Shown here: piece by piece, positions 46,101 through 57,565 of the stretch
How positions within the stretch are numbered: position 1 is the stretch's first letter
Layout of the letters: each line of letters starts with the position of its first letter
Assembly (NCBI GenBank): GCA_032871835.1
Contig: CM065299.1
Coordinates: forward strand, 95,370,652-95,434,651
Reading direction: 5' to 3'
Length of the DNA: 64,000 bases
Source: Dipteronia dyeriana
Taxonomy: Eukaryota > Streptophyta > Magnoliopsida > Sapindales > Sapindaceae
Notes under the pieces: generated by a model
The model's input: the letters and a program-made list of their open reading frames with translations, nothing else
The model's database searches: none
What the model was told of the DNA's origin: nothing
Made by a program: the position numbers and the translations under genes

Positions 46101-46676
46101 TGTTACTTGGTTTGCAATTTTAAAATAAAAATGTTTTTGTATATCCTCGCATTTTTTTGTTACGTTTACAGTTCCTGATACCGTGCAACAATGGGCGATA
46201 ACATTGACTCATGGTGACCGTCGACCTCACCAACGGGAAGATGCAAATACGGGAACCCTAGAGATAGGAAGTCCCACTGTGTATCCGGAAGCAGCAGGTA
46301 GCCCCATTATGCTAGTTTTTACAATAGATGTTGTATCAGGCAAGGTTTCATATTGCACAACCGGTTGGCCATGAGAAGTTCCCCAAGAAGAATAGGCCCT
46401 TCTTTGTCAGCGTGGTGTCCGCATCACGTATCCCCCAACAGAACCGAACGTAAGACTTTCTTTTTCATTGACTTTGAGATTTGTTATTAAAAACCCTTTG
46501 TTTTATTAACACATGCTAATATGCCCAACTATAGGGATAGCTGTGGTCCCCACACGTTGAGATTGATCGAGTACTTATTGGTAGATAGGAAGGATTTTGA
46601 TTGGTCGGAAGATGATATGGGGATCATTCGGGAGAAGATGATTGTAGTGATTTTTTGTAACTCTCAACCTGCTTAG
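43191..46676 (+). pseudogene. DUF1985 plus Ulp1-like cysteine protease gene of the MULE, broken
   Basis: The ATG at 43191 follows a good acceptor, but the frame stops after 16 codons. The DUF1985 domain is open at 43346-43801 (AVIHRLLLRDLHHN, a VRFLKLEFYLIIGL core). Later exons match copy 1: IFSFEVIPDLS to AKIFSVR before GTATTT (about 44019-44160) and FARMKIVPTAAE (about 44234). A long low-complexity, Pro/Arg-rich middle follows (44380-45410). The Ulp1 (C48) part is spread over 45434-46676: HMDANLHILRERQRAFPTGY (about 45750), then IPCNNGR with a His codon at 46202-46204, and DSCGPHTLRLIEYLL with the candidate catalytic Cys at 46542-46544. Stops TAA (46199-46201) and TGA (46205-46207) flank the His, and W after H is lost, so the protease is dead. 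The fusion of DUF1985 with an Ulp1 domain is the Kaonashi type. Confidence 0.82.
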
Positions 46677-46849
46677 ATTTTTGTTGTATTTTATTTAAAA
46701 TATGTACCATTTTTTTTTTGCACAAAAACAATTGATTTTTTTTTGTTTCCGTTTCCAGAATAAAAAGTAGAACAAAAAATAAAAAATCATGTTTAATTAA
46801 AATTTAAGTTAATGAACAAGTCATACAATTATAAATTATCACAATGTCA

Positions 46850-49614
46850 TCAATCGAAACGTCTCCATTCATTCCACGGTGGAGTCTTGTTAGGACTCGT
46901 ATGTTTGTTGTGTCTAACTGAATGACAGATACTACACTTATGGCCGTATTCCTGAGGAACAACTCTGCTCGGACCTTCATTAATCAAATGTGTGTTAGAA
47001 CATCTCCTGAAATTATTCTCTGGTTGTCCATATATTCTACACGATTGTGTAGTTGTCCTCTCCGAAGAAAAGATATGTCGACCTGCCCTCGGGCGTTCTG
47101 TTTGTCTCCTGGAGATTGGGTTCAAAACCACCCTCTCAGCGATGTCAGATGGAACTACCCAAGTGCAAGGATGTCCAATCGGTATAATAGGAACCGAGTA
47201 CGCGTCAATAAGTGTCTGTCTCTTGTAGTAGTTCACACACAGGGATATGAAATCCAAGTTTCACTCCCTGCAGAAACAATGAAAACAATGAGATTCACGT
47301 TTCAGTAATATTAACCGTACACTAAAACTTGTAATGTACCTTGCAGCAACAAGTGCGTGAGAACATGGAAAATGGTACATTGTAATTTGTTGTATATGCA
47401 GGTTTTCCGGGCTAAGTCAACAGTCAACAGTCCACAGTTCCATATCGTTGCACAGAGAATATGTTCCAGTACACTGGGTTTAAAGTCATATAACTGCACT
47501 TCTCCACTCATTTTAGGATCACAAGATGAGCTGCGTCGATCAACTAATGACGCATGGAATTTGCAGCTCTATGGCGATCGTGAAACCAACGTTGTAGTAT
47601 ATTCCTAATGAACTCTGCCAGAGTCAACATAGGCAGTTACCGTCCAAATTTTAGGCATGAGTTTATGCATTTTGCAGCATTTGTTGTCATCACCCTGTAA
47701 CTTCTATCGGGACAGTGTACACGGGACCACTTGTGTGGACCGGCAGCATTGACATAATCATATGCATTCTGGTGCAATTTTCGTAACTCTTTCATTTGCC
47801 GATTATATTCAACTCACTGTATTCTCGTGCTGCTTTGTCCATTATTCTGGTAACATTCTTTTTGTGAAATCGCTTCTTAATATTTTCAGAAAAGTGTCAA
47901 CAATACATAATATGGGTTGCATAAGGGAACACTTTAGAAGTCTCTGATTCTATTCTTGCATGCTGATAGGAAATGAAAACTAGATCATCAATATGACCAA
48001 GGGCACCCTTCAAGCAATTCAAAAACCACTCCCATGATAGGTTGTTTTCTAAGTCATCGTACCCAAAAGCAATTGGATACACCTATTCATTCTCATATTG
48101 TGCAGTTGTAGCAAACATTGTACCCCAGAATCTTCCATTCAAATAGGTACCATCATCTACAATAACTGGGGGCATACACCTCTGGAATCCTCTAAGTGAG
48201 GCACCCAACGATATGAAAAAGTTGAGGAATTTACCATAATCGTCGTACTGTAAGTCAATGATTGTATCGGGTTTTTTTTCCAACACGTAACCGAATGGCA
48301 GCAGTTGGAAGGTTTCCTCATGCGTTCCATAGGTCAATGGCAACGCATAATCGAGGGCTTGATATGCCTTACTGTACATGATTTGGATGCTATACTTTGT
48401 TTTCGTGTCGGCGATTATGTCCTTCGGATGCATTAGTGGACCATCTTGTTGTTGACGTCTAGGTGCAACCACATCTCCAATTATGAATGCACTAACTTGT
48501 CGATGGCGGCGGTGAATCTCCTCTAACGAACAAGTGTGTTTGTTGACAAAACTTCTTACTTGGAAGTATGTCCCTTCATCTCTCCTCACCGCTCTTAACT
48601 TCCACATACAATTGTCCATCAAACAAATCAGATGTAACATTGTCTTATTGGACTTTTTCACCTTCCACTCGAAGTTCTGCCGTTGTAAAATACCCAACCA
48701 GTCTCTTCAAATCCTTTTTAGTAGGAAAAAATTGCCCTTTATATATCATGCTTGTAGGTTCATCTTCTACCAAGTTTCTTCTTCCACCCATACCAAATGA
48801 GTATGACTCTGCTTCTGAAATAACCCACGTTGTGACATTATCAGAATCAGCTAGAGTTACATTAGGCCGGACCTTAGAGGTCCCAGCTATATTTGCTACC
48901 TCGAAACTACATCTGTGTACACGTCTTGCACGTCTTTCTGTTTGGAAGGTTCTTCATCTTCCTCATTATTCGCTACATTATCTATCGGATGTAAATTTGC
49001 CTCATTATCCACCTCATGAATTAGCCCAACATTCGGTTCATTGTTCCGCTTTCATGTCATTGTACATCTCATTGTATTGGTGGTTGTACTGCCCAACATT
49101 CATCTCAATTTCACAACCAAAGACATCATCGAATTCAGGTCCAACTATATCACCATGGTCAACTACTTTCAGTGGGACACCACACATGTTTTCCTTCCCT
49201 TCGATCCCACTTCTTTTGTGAACAACTGGTTGCTTCCGCTAAATGATCGAAATTGGTGTTTTCACGAGGAGGGATATCTTTAGCTATCACATCTCCTGCT
49301 GCCCTCTCAATTTGACTAACACATACTTGAGGTATCACCCTATCTTCTCCTAACATAAACTGAACATCGTTGTTGTTTCTTATAAATGTGTGACATGTTG
49401 TCCCAGGATTGATTGATATAGATTGTAGATCAACAATGTATTTGTTCACACCGTACTTTACAACGGTTTGCACGATCAATACAAGTTCTTCGTAAGTTAT
49501 ATTCTTTGACACATACAATCATTGGTTATCGGAAACTAAATACCTCTGACTTTTATCGGGTAATTGCTGCCATCGACTATTGTAAGATATGATTTTTCTC
49601 ACCGATCCATTGTC
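46850..49614 (-). pseudogene. MuDR-type (MULE) transposase gene, broken
   Basis: Read on the - strand, the first coding exon starts at 49614 after acceptor TCACAG. The N-terminal part (49518-49159) has ITYEELVLIVQTVVKYGVNK. A decayed linker with several stops lies at 49158-48760. The MuDR DNA-binding region (FPTKKDLKRLVGYFTT, then WKLRAVRRDEGTYFQVRSF) leads into 48697-48083. The DDE core shows VIVDDGTYLNGRFWGTMF, with a candidate first Asp, a TAG at 48083-48085, then YPIAFGYDDLENNLSWEWFL. The usual second-Asp block FISDRH is FISYQH here, so Asp is replaced by Tyr. The C-terminal part (47257-46850) has two decayed zinc knuckles, CRIYGQPENNFRRC and CSICHSVRHNKHTS. Ends about 170 bp from the convergent DUF1985/Ulp1 gene. 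Confidence 0.87.
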
Positions 49615-50131
49615 CTGTGATAATCATCATCACAAACCATTATTATCAAAATAAAAAAATATTACATCTACAATTAATAATAATTAAAAAAAAATCTTAA
49701 CTGTAAGGGATCAAACATTTTTTGAAAGGGATCGATCGCTTTTTTAATGTGTGATCGAACTTATTTTAACAAGAATCGAGCTTTTTTGTAATAGATCGAG
49801 CTTTTTTGTAAGGGATCGAGAACTTTTTGTGAGGGATAATCGAACATATTTTTTAAATAATCGAGATTTTTTCCAAATATAAAAAGCTCGGTCCAATATA
49901 AAATAACCTCGATTCTTCTTTAAATAATCTCGGCCACACATAAAATAAGCTCGGATCTATCAAAAAAACATCGTAACCTAGAGATTAAATGTTCATACAA
50001 AGACAAAATGTTCATCATGTTCATACAACATATCATACAGAATGAATACATTGTTAAACCACACAAAAATACATGTAAAATAACTTAAATGCATTAAAAA
50101 AATATAAGTGAAGATCAGAAATATTTGTTAC
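49615..50131 (-). other. 5' intron of the MULE transposase gene with motif array
   Basis: On the - strand a donor GAAG/GTAACA at 50131 and an acceptor ATCACAG ending at 49615 define it. Between about 49705 and 49960 are about 11 motif copies. Those at 49705-49865 have GATCGAGC-T-run on the + strand; those at 49885-49960 are on the - strand (AAGCTCGG, CTCGATT, CTCGGCC), so the array changes orientation inside. Confidence 0.65.
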
Positions 50132-51424
50132 CTTCTTATGCAGAATCTGGAGAGAGACACGTTTTTTTGAATAGAGGGAAGAGTTGTAGATCGATTTTCA
50201 GACAATTTTTTTTTTATAGAGGGAGACGAGTTAAATCGGTACCTTTTAAAGAATAAAGTTTAGAGACAATTTGAGTAGTTCATCATAATAGATGCCTTTT
50301 AAATTTAAATAATTAAACCAGTGATATAATTACACCACATAATAAAAAAGGTGACATATCTCACAATTTTCACAATTGTCATATTATTGTTTAAGATGCA
50401 AGAGATATCGAATTACATACAAAGACGAGATGATGTTGGACCCGTCCTGTAAGCGTTTTTTCAGTTGTTGTTTTTCGAAAATAAAAACGAAAAATGAAAA
50501 CATTATTTTTTGTTTCAATTTTGAATTCTGAAAACGCGTCTGGTAGCATATACTGAAACTGTATTTTGAAAATAAAAACGGGAAAATTGTGTCTGGTAGG
50601 TTAACCGAAAACTATCGAAAATTGAAATATCAATTTTGGTATTTTGTTGAATATTATGACAAGTATAAACAAATTGATCAAATAATTAACAAATATAATT
50701 TTTTTTATTGTAATATTTAAATTAAACGAAAGTAACATATCAAAAATTAATTAAAAAAAAACATATCAAAAAATAAATTAATCAAAACTAAACTTTGAAA
50801 TTGTAAATAAATAATTATAATATATATAAATATATTATTATATAATAAAAATAAATATATATACATACTATAATAATATATAAATTATATATTAAATATT
50901 ACTACATATATTATAATTTCTGTTATAATAATATATTATAATATATTATATATTAAATATTATTATATTTTTTATACTATATTATATTATATTTTTATAT
51001 ATAATAATTCATAATATATTACATTATATCCTATATAAATATATAATATTTGATATATTATGTATATATATATATAATATTATATAATATATTAATATAT
51101 ATATATATATAATAATAATATATATAGTATTCCACGTGGATGGTTGGGAGCTCTACGACCATCTCACTTCAAAGTTGTTCAGCCTAGTTTTTCCCACAAA
51201 CGACATTTGTTCTGATGGCCTAAACAGGGTACTAACCTGCTGAAGACACTTAATCGGAGATGGATAGAGACCTTAAGCCAAATATGTTCTAATATGTAGG
51301 ATCCTCAGAAGAGGAAGCATAGATCATACTGAGATATTACAGAACTATAAATTTTTGCATAGTAAACTTTTTGAAGATCAGGAAGAGGAATCTTAGAAAG
51401 CCATGGAGTAAATAAACACACATA

Positions 51425-51481
51425 TTTTATTTCTTGATTTTTCGATGATCTTACAAGGGGCGAGCCTATCCTTTTATAGAG
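51425..51481 (-). promoter_or_regulatory. Pararetroviral promoter and polyadenylation-like region
   Basis: On the - strand TCTATAAAAGGATAGG lies at 51465-51481, the typical TATA box form of caulimovirid promoters, and AATAAA lies about 40 bases downstream at 51426-51431. In these viruses the promoter and poly-A signal lie close together before the leader, which fits the position at the end of the coding region. Function in the present copy is unknown. Confidence 0.6.
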
Positions 51482-51528
51482 GAGAGGAGAGGACTCTCGA
51501 AGAAACAAGCAGGGACAAGAGCGCTGGC

Positions 51529-52556
51529 CTACAAATAGATTTTACAAGATGGTGTAGGACAGATGGCAACAATAATTAAAGCGCACTTAATTAAAGCAGA
51601 TTTTACAAGATGTTGTCGAGCAAAGAAAATGACTGTTGAAGATAAACTTGGAAACATGTCAAGGGTTGCTGAGATTACAAATGGCATGGTCTTCATCGTC
51701 AGAGTCGAGGGCTCTAAAAATAGAACAGGGCCATGTGTCATTCTGTAGTGGATCTTGTGAATCCAAAAGATAAGAGTTTTGGAAAGGGTGTCAATTTCGA
51801 GATGGGTCTCTTGGGACACCTGGAAGGATAAAATGAACATCTGTAGTGTCTCCGTTGACGTCACAGAGAAAGTTAAAGAGAGGGATTTTGCTACAGAGCG
51901 GGTATAACTTTTCGTAATCATACGAAGTATCCCATTCGTAACTGATGTTAGAAGCCCACAAGAGCTTGGTATGCGGATTGTAATGATAGGGTCTGTGAAA
52001 GATCCAGATACAAGATACCTTAGCGGCCATTTCTGTGACCATTTTCCAGAGGTGGTACTGTCCCATGAGTTTAGTAAGTTCATTGTCCCAAACAGGTAAA
52101 GGATTGAACCATTGAAGAAAATTACGAAGGTTGGCATTATAGGAGGTTAAGTCATGGACTAGACCATACAAGGCTTGAAGAGGAAAAACCATTGCCTGAT
52201 GATGCATTACAGATAAACACCATAAATACCACAAAACTTGAGGAGAATAGTAGTAAAAGGTAGGAGATACAAAGGGGTTAAGAAAAGGCTTAGAAGGGTT
52301 GACTAGACGGTGTCTACAGTCTTGGGCATTAAGCTGAGAGAGATAGATTGGAAGATATGTTTTGGCAAAGCTTTGTATCTACTGAACATAGAGAGATTGT
52401 CCTGGAGGTAGAGTTGCCATTAACTTGGGGGGAAGTATGAGGATGAGGTATAGTCGAAGAAGAGGCTGAAGATGAGGTTGTAGAGGTTATCATATAAAGT
52501 AAAGGGATAGGTCCAGCCCGGGAGATAAGAGTGACAGAGTTAGGTCTGAAGAACAT
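51529..52556 (-). pseudogene. Pararetroviral 3' open reading frame remnant
   Basis: Overlapping - strand frames (52234-51791 and 52137-51529) lie downstream of RNase H and before the viral promoter. Aromatic residues and Trp are frequent (for example NFLQWFNPLPVWDNEL). I recognise no catalytic domain. By position it corresponds to the small downstream frame of caulimovirids, which in florendovirus-like genomes is of unknown function. Frame changes and stops are present. Confidence 0.5.
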
Positions 52557-52659
52557 ATCAGGAATGATGTTGTTATGTCCTTTAATGTGTCTCTCAGTGA
52601 AATCGTATCTGTAAAACCAATCTTTGAGTCTCAGTAGCTGAGGGTTTGGAGGAATCTTG

Positions 52660-54560
52660 TTACGGAACTCGAGGACCTTTGGAAAAAGATGAATTGCCCA
52701 TTTCTACGATGAAACTTTTAGTCATGAGATAGAAATCAAATTTAGAGATTCCATGTTTGACTGTCAGGATCTCTTTGTAGACCGTGTGATAGAGGACCTT
52801 TGGAAAATATGAATTGCCAATTTCTACGACTAAACTTTTAGTCATGAGATAGAAATCAAATTTAGAGATTATATGTTTGACTACCAGGATCTCTTTGTAG
52901 ATCGTGTGATAGTGTTTCTGGGCATATTTGAACTGTCCACTGGCATGACTGCAGTAGTGGCGCTTTCCTTCCTTTTCTTCGATGAGGATGGCGCCCCAAA
53001 ATTGGTCACTAGCATCTGTTTGTAGGATGAGCTGTCCTGTAGAGGGTATGTGCAAAGGAAGTAGTTTATGGGAAACACTTTTGAGATGGACACTTGCTTC
53101 AGAATGTGTAGTATCCCAAGGAGGTGGGTTTTTCTTAAGAAGATTGGACAAGGTTATGGTGTAGTGGCTAACTCGTGGGATGAAATCTCTGATATAGTTG
53201 ATGATACCAAGGAATTGTTGGACTTGCTTTTGGGTGAGGCCTGAATCAGGGAAATCAAGTAATTGTTTAGCCAGATGAGGACCAGGAAGGTATGTTCCTT
53301 TCTTTACTTGTAGGCCAAGGAACTCAATTTCATTGACACCTATCGAGCTCTTCTTTTCAGATAGCATGGTCTCATATTGATCCACGATTTCAAGGAAGTG
53401 GTGTCAAAGATCGTTATGAAGGCTATTTTCTGGGGAGAAAAATAGTATATCGTCAATGTATAGCAAGACAGAGTGGAGAATAGGATGAAAAATCCTAGTG
53501 ATGGTCTTTTGGAAAAGCAATAAGGCTGTTTTCAAACCAAATGGTAGAACCGTCCATTGATATTGTGCATTTGGAAGGCAGAAGGCTGTTTTGTATCTTT
53601 CTTCGGGATGGATCCCTATCTGCCAAAAGACTCCGTTCAAATCAAACTTGGAAAACATAGTCGCACCAGGCAATTATGCAAACAAGGAAATGGCCTTAGG
53701 GACTGGGAATTTGTCATGATTGAGGGGATTGTAGTCAATGACTAGTCTCTTCTTGCCTCTGAGCTATTCTGAACGTTTTTTAACATAAAAGGCTTGGCAC
53801 GCCCAAGGAGAAGAAGTGGATTCTATTAAACCTTGCCAAAGGAGCTCTTCACATTCCTCATTGGCCAGCTGAAGATCTGTGGGAGACATTCCCGAGTGAG
53901 AAGCTTTTGTTGGGTTGATGTCTTCATTGAGCTTAAAAGGTAATTTGATGAAGAATTCTGGATTTTTCCATAAAGGTTTAGGGTGTTTGAAATCAGCATG
54001 GCTGTTTGTGCAAAAGGAGAGGAGTTTCTCTTGGACTTGCTGGAAAGAAGGGTTAATTGCAGATAGAGGGAAAATCATTGGTATACTGGAAAAAAGTTTG
54101 AATTCTCGTTTGAACCGGATACCAGTATTAAGGATTCTAATGAACTTGGATTGGCTATAAACATCCCAACCAATCAAGACATCTTAGTCTGGTAGAGCGG
54201 TGCCAATGATTGAGTCCATAGAATGCATGCAGGGAAAAACTGGATACCAATTTTATATTTTGAGACCAAATTGGTAGTGAAGACCTGACCATCAGTGGCT
54301 AGAAATTCATTATCCTTTTTCTTCCATGCATCTGGAGGCGGAACTCTTAGGTTCATCATGGTGGAATGAACGCCTGTATCAAAGTAGGCGATGACAGGGA
54401 TAGGCTTGGAGTACTTTTCTACCAATATTTGAACTTGAATTTGGGGACTTAGCGATAGGTCACTTTTATTTGTCACTTGATATGCTTTTGAAGGGAGGTT
54501 AGGTTCTGAGAAGTCAGAAAATTTTGAGGAGGCACTAGAGTCATCAGAGTCTTGGATCAT
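52660..54560 (-). pseudogene. Pararetroviral protease, reverse transcriptase and RNase H, broken
   Basis: The aspartic protease has the active-site triplet DTG at 54380-54372. The reverse transcriptase region begins at 54177-53764 (GLIESTSSPWACQAFYVKK) and continues at 53673-53404 with FSKFDLNGVFWQIGI and the catalytic LLYIDDILFF, YIDD codons at 53460-53449. The thumb and RNase H follow at 53385-52660 (FLGIINYIRDFIP; LQTDASDQFWGAIL). A 120-bp tandem duplication at about 52665-52905 repeats the segment KEILVVKHIISKFDFYL within RNase H. Stops separate the pieces at about 54176, 53766 and 53403. YIDD and the absence of integrase support Caulimoviridae. Confidence 0.85.
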
Positions 54561-54689
54561 AAAAGTAGTATATAGGTTGACATCATCTTGTTCTGAGAAA
54601 ATGGATTCAATGTCAGCATCAGATGGAACTTCATCAGCTATCTGTCTGAGTTGTTGAATGAGTTTGACTGATTTCGTTCTCTTGTTAGG

Positions 54690-56537
54690 ACATTGTTTTA
54701 CGTAATGTCCTTGTTGTCCGCAGGCAAAGCATTTGTTCGATTTGTTCTAGGATCTTCTATCCATTTTCCGGTAGTACTTGTACTTTCTATTCTTTTTGTT
54801 GCTAGAAAAAACCTTTTCTTTCTTAGGTTGTCTTCTGGAATGGCGGTAAGGTCTGCAGTTGCAGTGCTCAGTAGATTTGCATTTGAGATGATATGACTCA
54901 GGCAATTTGCAATACCTGTTATACTTCTTACCTTTTCTGAGCATCTTCGAGAAAACTCTTTGTGTAACACAGAGTTTGTCCAAGGGGGCAAGAGTAAACA
55001 TGTGGATTTCTCCTAAAGTAATATCACAGAGGGACCTGCCTGACATTTCAAGTGTCCGTTGAAGTTCACCTTAAAGCTCAAAAGGGAGAGAGTTCAAGTA
55101 TACTTGTCTCAATCTTTCATCATTGATTCCACTGAGGGGGGCATGATATCGGAAAGACATACGTCTGTAATGGAATTCTATGTCTCTTTTGTCAAGAGAA
55201 AAACAACGCATTTCAAATAATTCCTATCTAGTTTGTTTATAAAACTGAGAGGCATCTCCAAGGAATTCTCGAAAAATGATTCACATAGCCTGGGACATTG
55301 AACCATATCGAACTAGCTGTAGTTGTCGGTATTCTTTGAGAGCTTGGTACCAATCTCTAAGAGATCCATTGAATCTGGAAACAAATTCTCTTAATATGGT
55401 TTATGTATTGTTTTCACTTTTTGTGGTTTGGAGATCAAGACATGCGCTTATTTCGGACATCTTTAGTCTCCATTGTCGGGGAGCGGAGTCTTCTAAATTG
55501 AATCAGGGACCATTTGTAGGTATATGAGCAGGAGTTGGGGGCCTGTGCTCAGGAGGTTCTTCCACTATGGGTGTAGCTTCATCAGAAGTCTTATCTGATG
55601 TTTCATGTGTATCAACTGTTTGGGTAAATGGCTGAGGATCTGTTATGGTTGCCATAAAGATTCGAGAAAGATCTATTAAGGTATCTAAATCAAATAGACT
55701 AGTCTGGTGATAAGATCGTTCAGTTGAAGCAGGAGAATACGTTTCCCAAGAGGAATAAGATTCGTAGGAAGACTCAAATGGTACAGTAGAGGTTTAAGTT
55801 GAAGAGGTCTCTTTAAGAAAAGAAGTAGATTGATAGGAATCATAGAAAGCGTGATTATAGTGATCTTGAGCATATTGTTTTTTCTTACGGGGAAAAGACC
55901 TTTTATAGGGTCGAGTAGGTCTGCTGGATGACGGCTTGTCATATTGTTTTGGTGAAGTCAGATGAGGATATTTTCTAAAAAGGTCACCGGTTGACTTGAA
56001 AAACTGAGAGTGATCAGGAGGTTTAGAAGCATACGGTGGTGATTGGGTCGGAAATATCAAAGATGAGGAATAAGGGTACGGTCTAGGCACATATGGTGTA
56101 CTGGTGAAGTGGTATCGGTTTATCTGACCTAACTGGTCTTTCAACTTTCGAATTTCTCTTTCTTTACTATCAAACTCAGGGTTGAAATATCCCTGGTTGA
56201 TGTATTGATGGAGATCGATATCTAATCTAGCAACTCTCGACTGTAAATCTGTGTACATGTTGCGTAAAGAGGTATCCAAATGTTAAAGATGAAGATGATG
56301 TTGAGAGACATGGTGTGAGACCTGGTCAATCTTCTGGTAAATAGAGTGTAGAACTCTATTCTGTACTATGGCATTGCGGGAGTGCCAGTTGAGAACCTGA
56401 TCAGCCTGGGAGAGCTGTTTGTAGGATCCGTCAGGGAGGATCTCCATGGACTGTACAAAAGGTCTAGAGAACAGGTTTCTCTCAGGGTTGGAAGTCGGTT
56501 CTAGAGGCGGAAAATCCTTGTCATTGTTGGAAGCCAT
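54690..56537 (-). pseudogene. Pararetroviral coat-protein-like region with zinc knuckle
   Basis: Frames 56537-56283, 56279-55794 and 55046-54747 carry a charged, coiled-coil-like stretch (KEREIRKLKDQLGQI), a Ser/Pro/Tyr-rich stretch, a Lys/Arg-rich basic segment and a C-X2-C-X4-H-X4-C zinc knuckle (CFACGQQGHYVKQC) at 54731-54690. This combination is typical for caulimovirid coat proteins. A stop at 56280-56282 and frame changes near 55790 and 55050 break it. Confidence 0.7.
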
Positions 56538-56740
56538 AAAGCAAGGTATATGTGCCGAGAGAGATGTTAGGAGTTTCTCTAGCTCCTATGGCTCATCTAG
56601 CAATAGTCATTCGAATCTGAGGATTTGAATGGCTCTATCGTAGATAGGGAGATGCCTGTTTTTGACAGGATGTAAACCGATCCAGGGTCTATTTGGATCT
56701 TCTGGTTTACGGTGGAGAGTACCTAGCTTGTAGGAAGATC

Positions 56741-57360
56741 TCATGACTTTGGAACAAGTATTGCATTCGCAGTCTGCACACACATATTTGGGTCAACATC
56801 CCATATAAAATGGCCGTTGATTTTATCAGTGTAGATCGGGGATCCGTCAGCTTCGAAGTTATGTATTGGGATATCTTCTTCAGAGATGACTGGGCGGATC
56901 ATGAGAACCTGAAAAACTAGTGGCGCACTGGCAGAATCTTCAGGATTTGGGGTTGAGATAGGTTCATAAGTGGTTTGGATGGAGCCATCCGGCAGTCTGG
57001 TGAATTTTGTGTCCGAAACGATAATAGGAGTGGTATTCTGGAAAGCCTTCTCATAATTGATGATCCATTTGAGAGGCACGATCTCCGTAAGTTTATCCAT
57101 AGGAAGCTATTTAGGAATCTGGATGATGGTGGAACTTTGACTTCCCTTTCTACTTTTATGAAGATGGTATCTCCAGTGTGACCTGGGATGGGAATATCAA
57201 AGGCATGATCTTGAAGTCTTTAGGCGATCTGGTGGTGAAGAGTCGCCATATAGGAATTAGGCATCATCGGTGCTCCTAAGACTTGGAGTTGAACCTTAAG
57301 GCAGTTGTGAAGATTCTGGTCTCTGAGGGGGATGTTGAAGTTGAGGTAGTATACTAGTAT
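56741..57360 (-). pseudogene. Pararetroviral movement-protein-like region
   Basis: The open frame 57100-56741 and the shifted frame upstream of it (57360-57100, for example IPIPGHTGDTIFIKVE) have the hydrophobic/Gly pattern and the leading position expected for a caulimovirid movement protein. Recognition is by position and general pattern more than by a diagnostic motif. Stops and at least one frameshift are present. Confidence 0.45.
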
Positions 57361-57565
57361 GTCAGAGAGATACTAACTGCATGGAGTGTTTATAGAAAAG
57401 TCCCAATAACTGCGTGGTCATAACATTAATATACTAATTATGTAAATATTATAATATGTAAATAATATTATACTATATAATATTATAATATATATATAAT
57501 TATAATTATAATATATATATATAATTATAATTATAATATATATATATATATATATATTATTACAT

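Larger units (their letters stand above)
42370..50390. mobile_element. DUF1985/Ulp1-bearing Mutator-like element (MULE copy 2), about 8 kb
   Basis: The left terminus (ATTATTGGCACTATTTTGG) matches MULE copy 1. Inside are two convergent genes: DUF1985 plus Ulp1-like protease on + (43191-46676) and a MuDR-type transposase on - (49614-46850). Both have a 5' intron packed with GATCGAGC-type motifs. No terminal inverted repeat was found, which fits non-TIR MULEs such as VANDAL elements. The right limit is uncertain, placed near where AT-rich non-motif sequence gives way to the next element at 50438. Both genes are damaged. Confidence 0.8.
51130..57420 (-). mobile_element. Endogenous pararetrovirus (Caulimoviridae), near full length, broken
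   Basis: On the - strand the order is movement-protein-like region (about 57350-56741), coat-protein-like region (56537-54750) ending in a zinc knuckle, aspartic protease, reverse transcriptase, RNase H (54560-52660), then a further frame (52556-51529) and a promoter-like region at 51465-51481. No integrase domain and no LTRs are present, which separates it from Ty3/gypsy elements. The layout resembles florendovirus-type endogenous caulimovirids; genus is uncertain. Frames are interrupted by many stops and shifts. Both ends abut long AT-dinucleotide tracts. Confidence 0.82.

Noticed and set aside
42370..50390. Terminal inverted repeats of the MULE
   Set aside because: The left end was compared with the reverse complement of 50200-50440 and no convincing match was found; treated as a non-TIR MULE with an uncertain right end.
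51130..57420. Ty3/gypsy LTR retrotransposon
   Set aside because: Protease, reverse transcriptase and RNase H are present, but no integrase, no LTRs and no target duplication; YIDD, the coat-like region with zinc knuckle and the viral-type promoter fit a pararetrovirus better.
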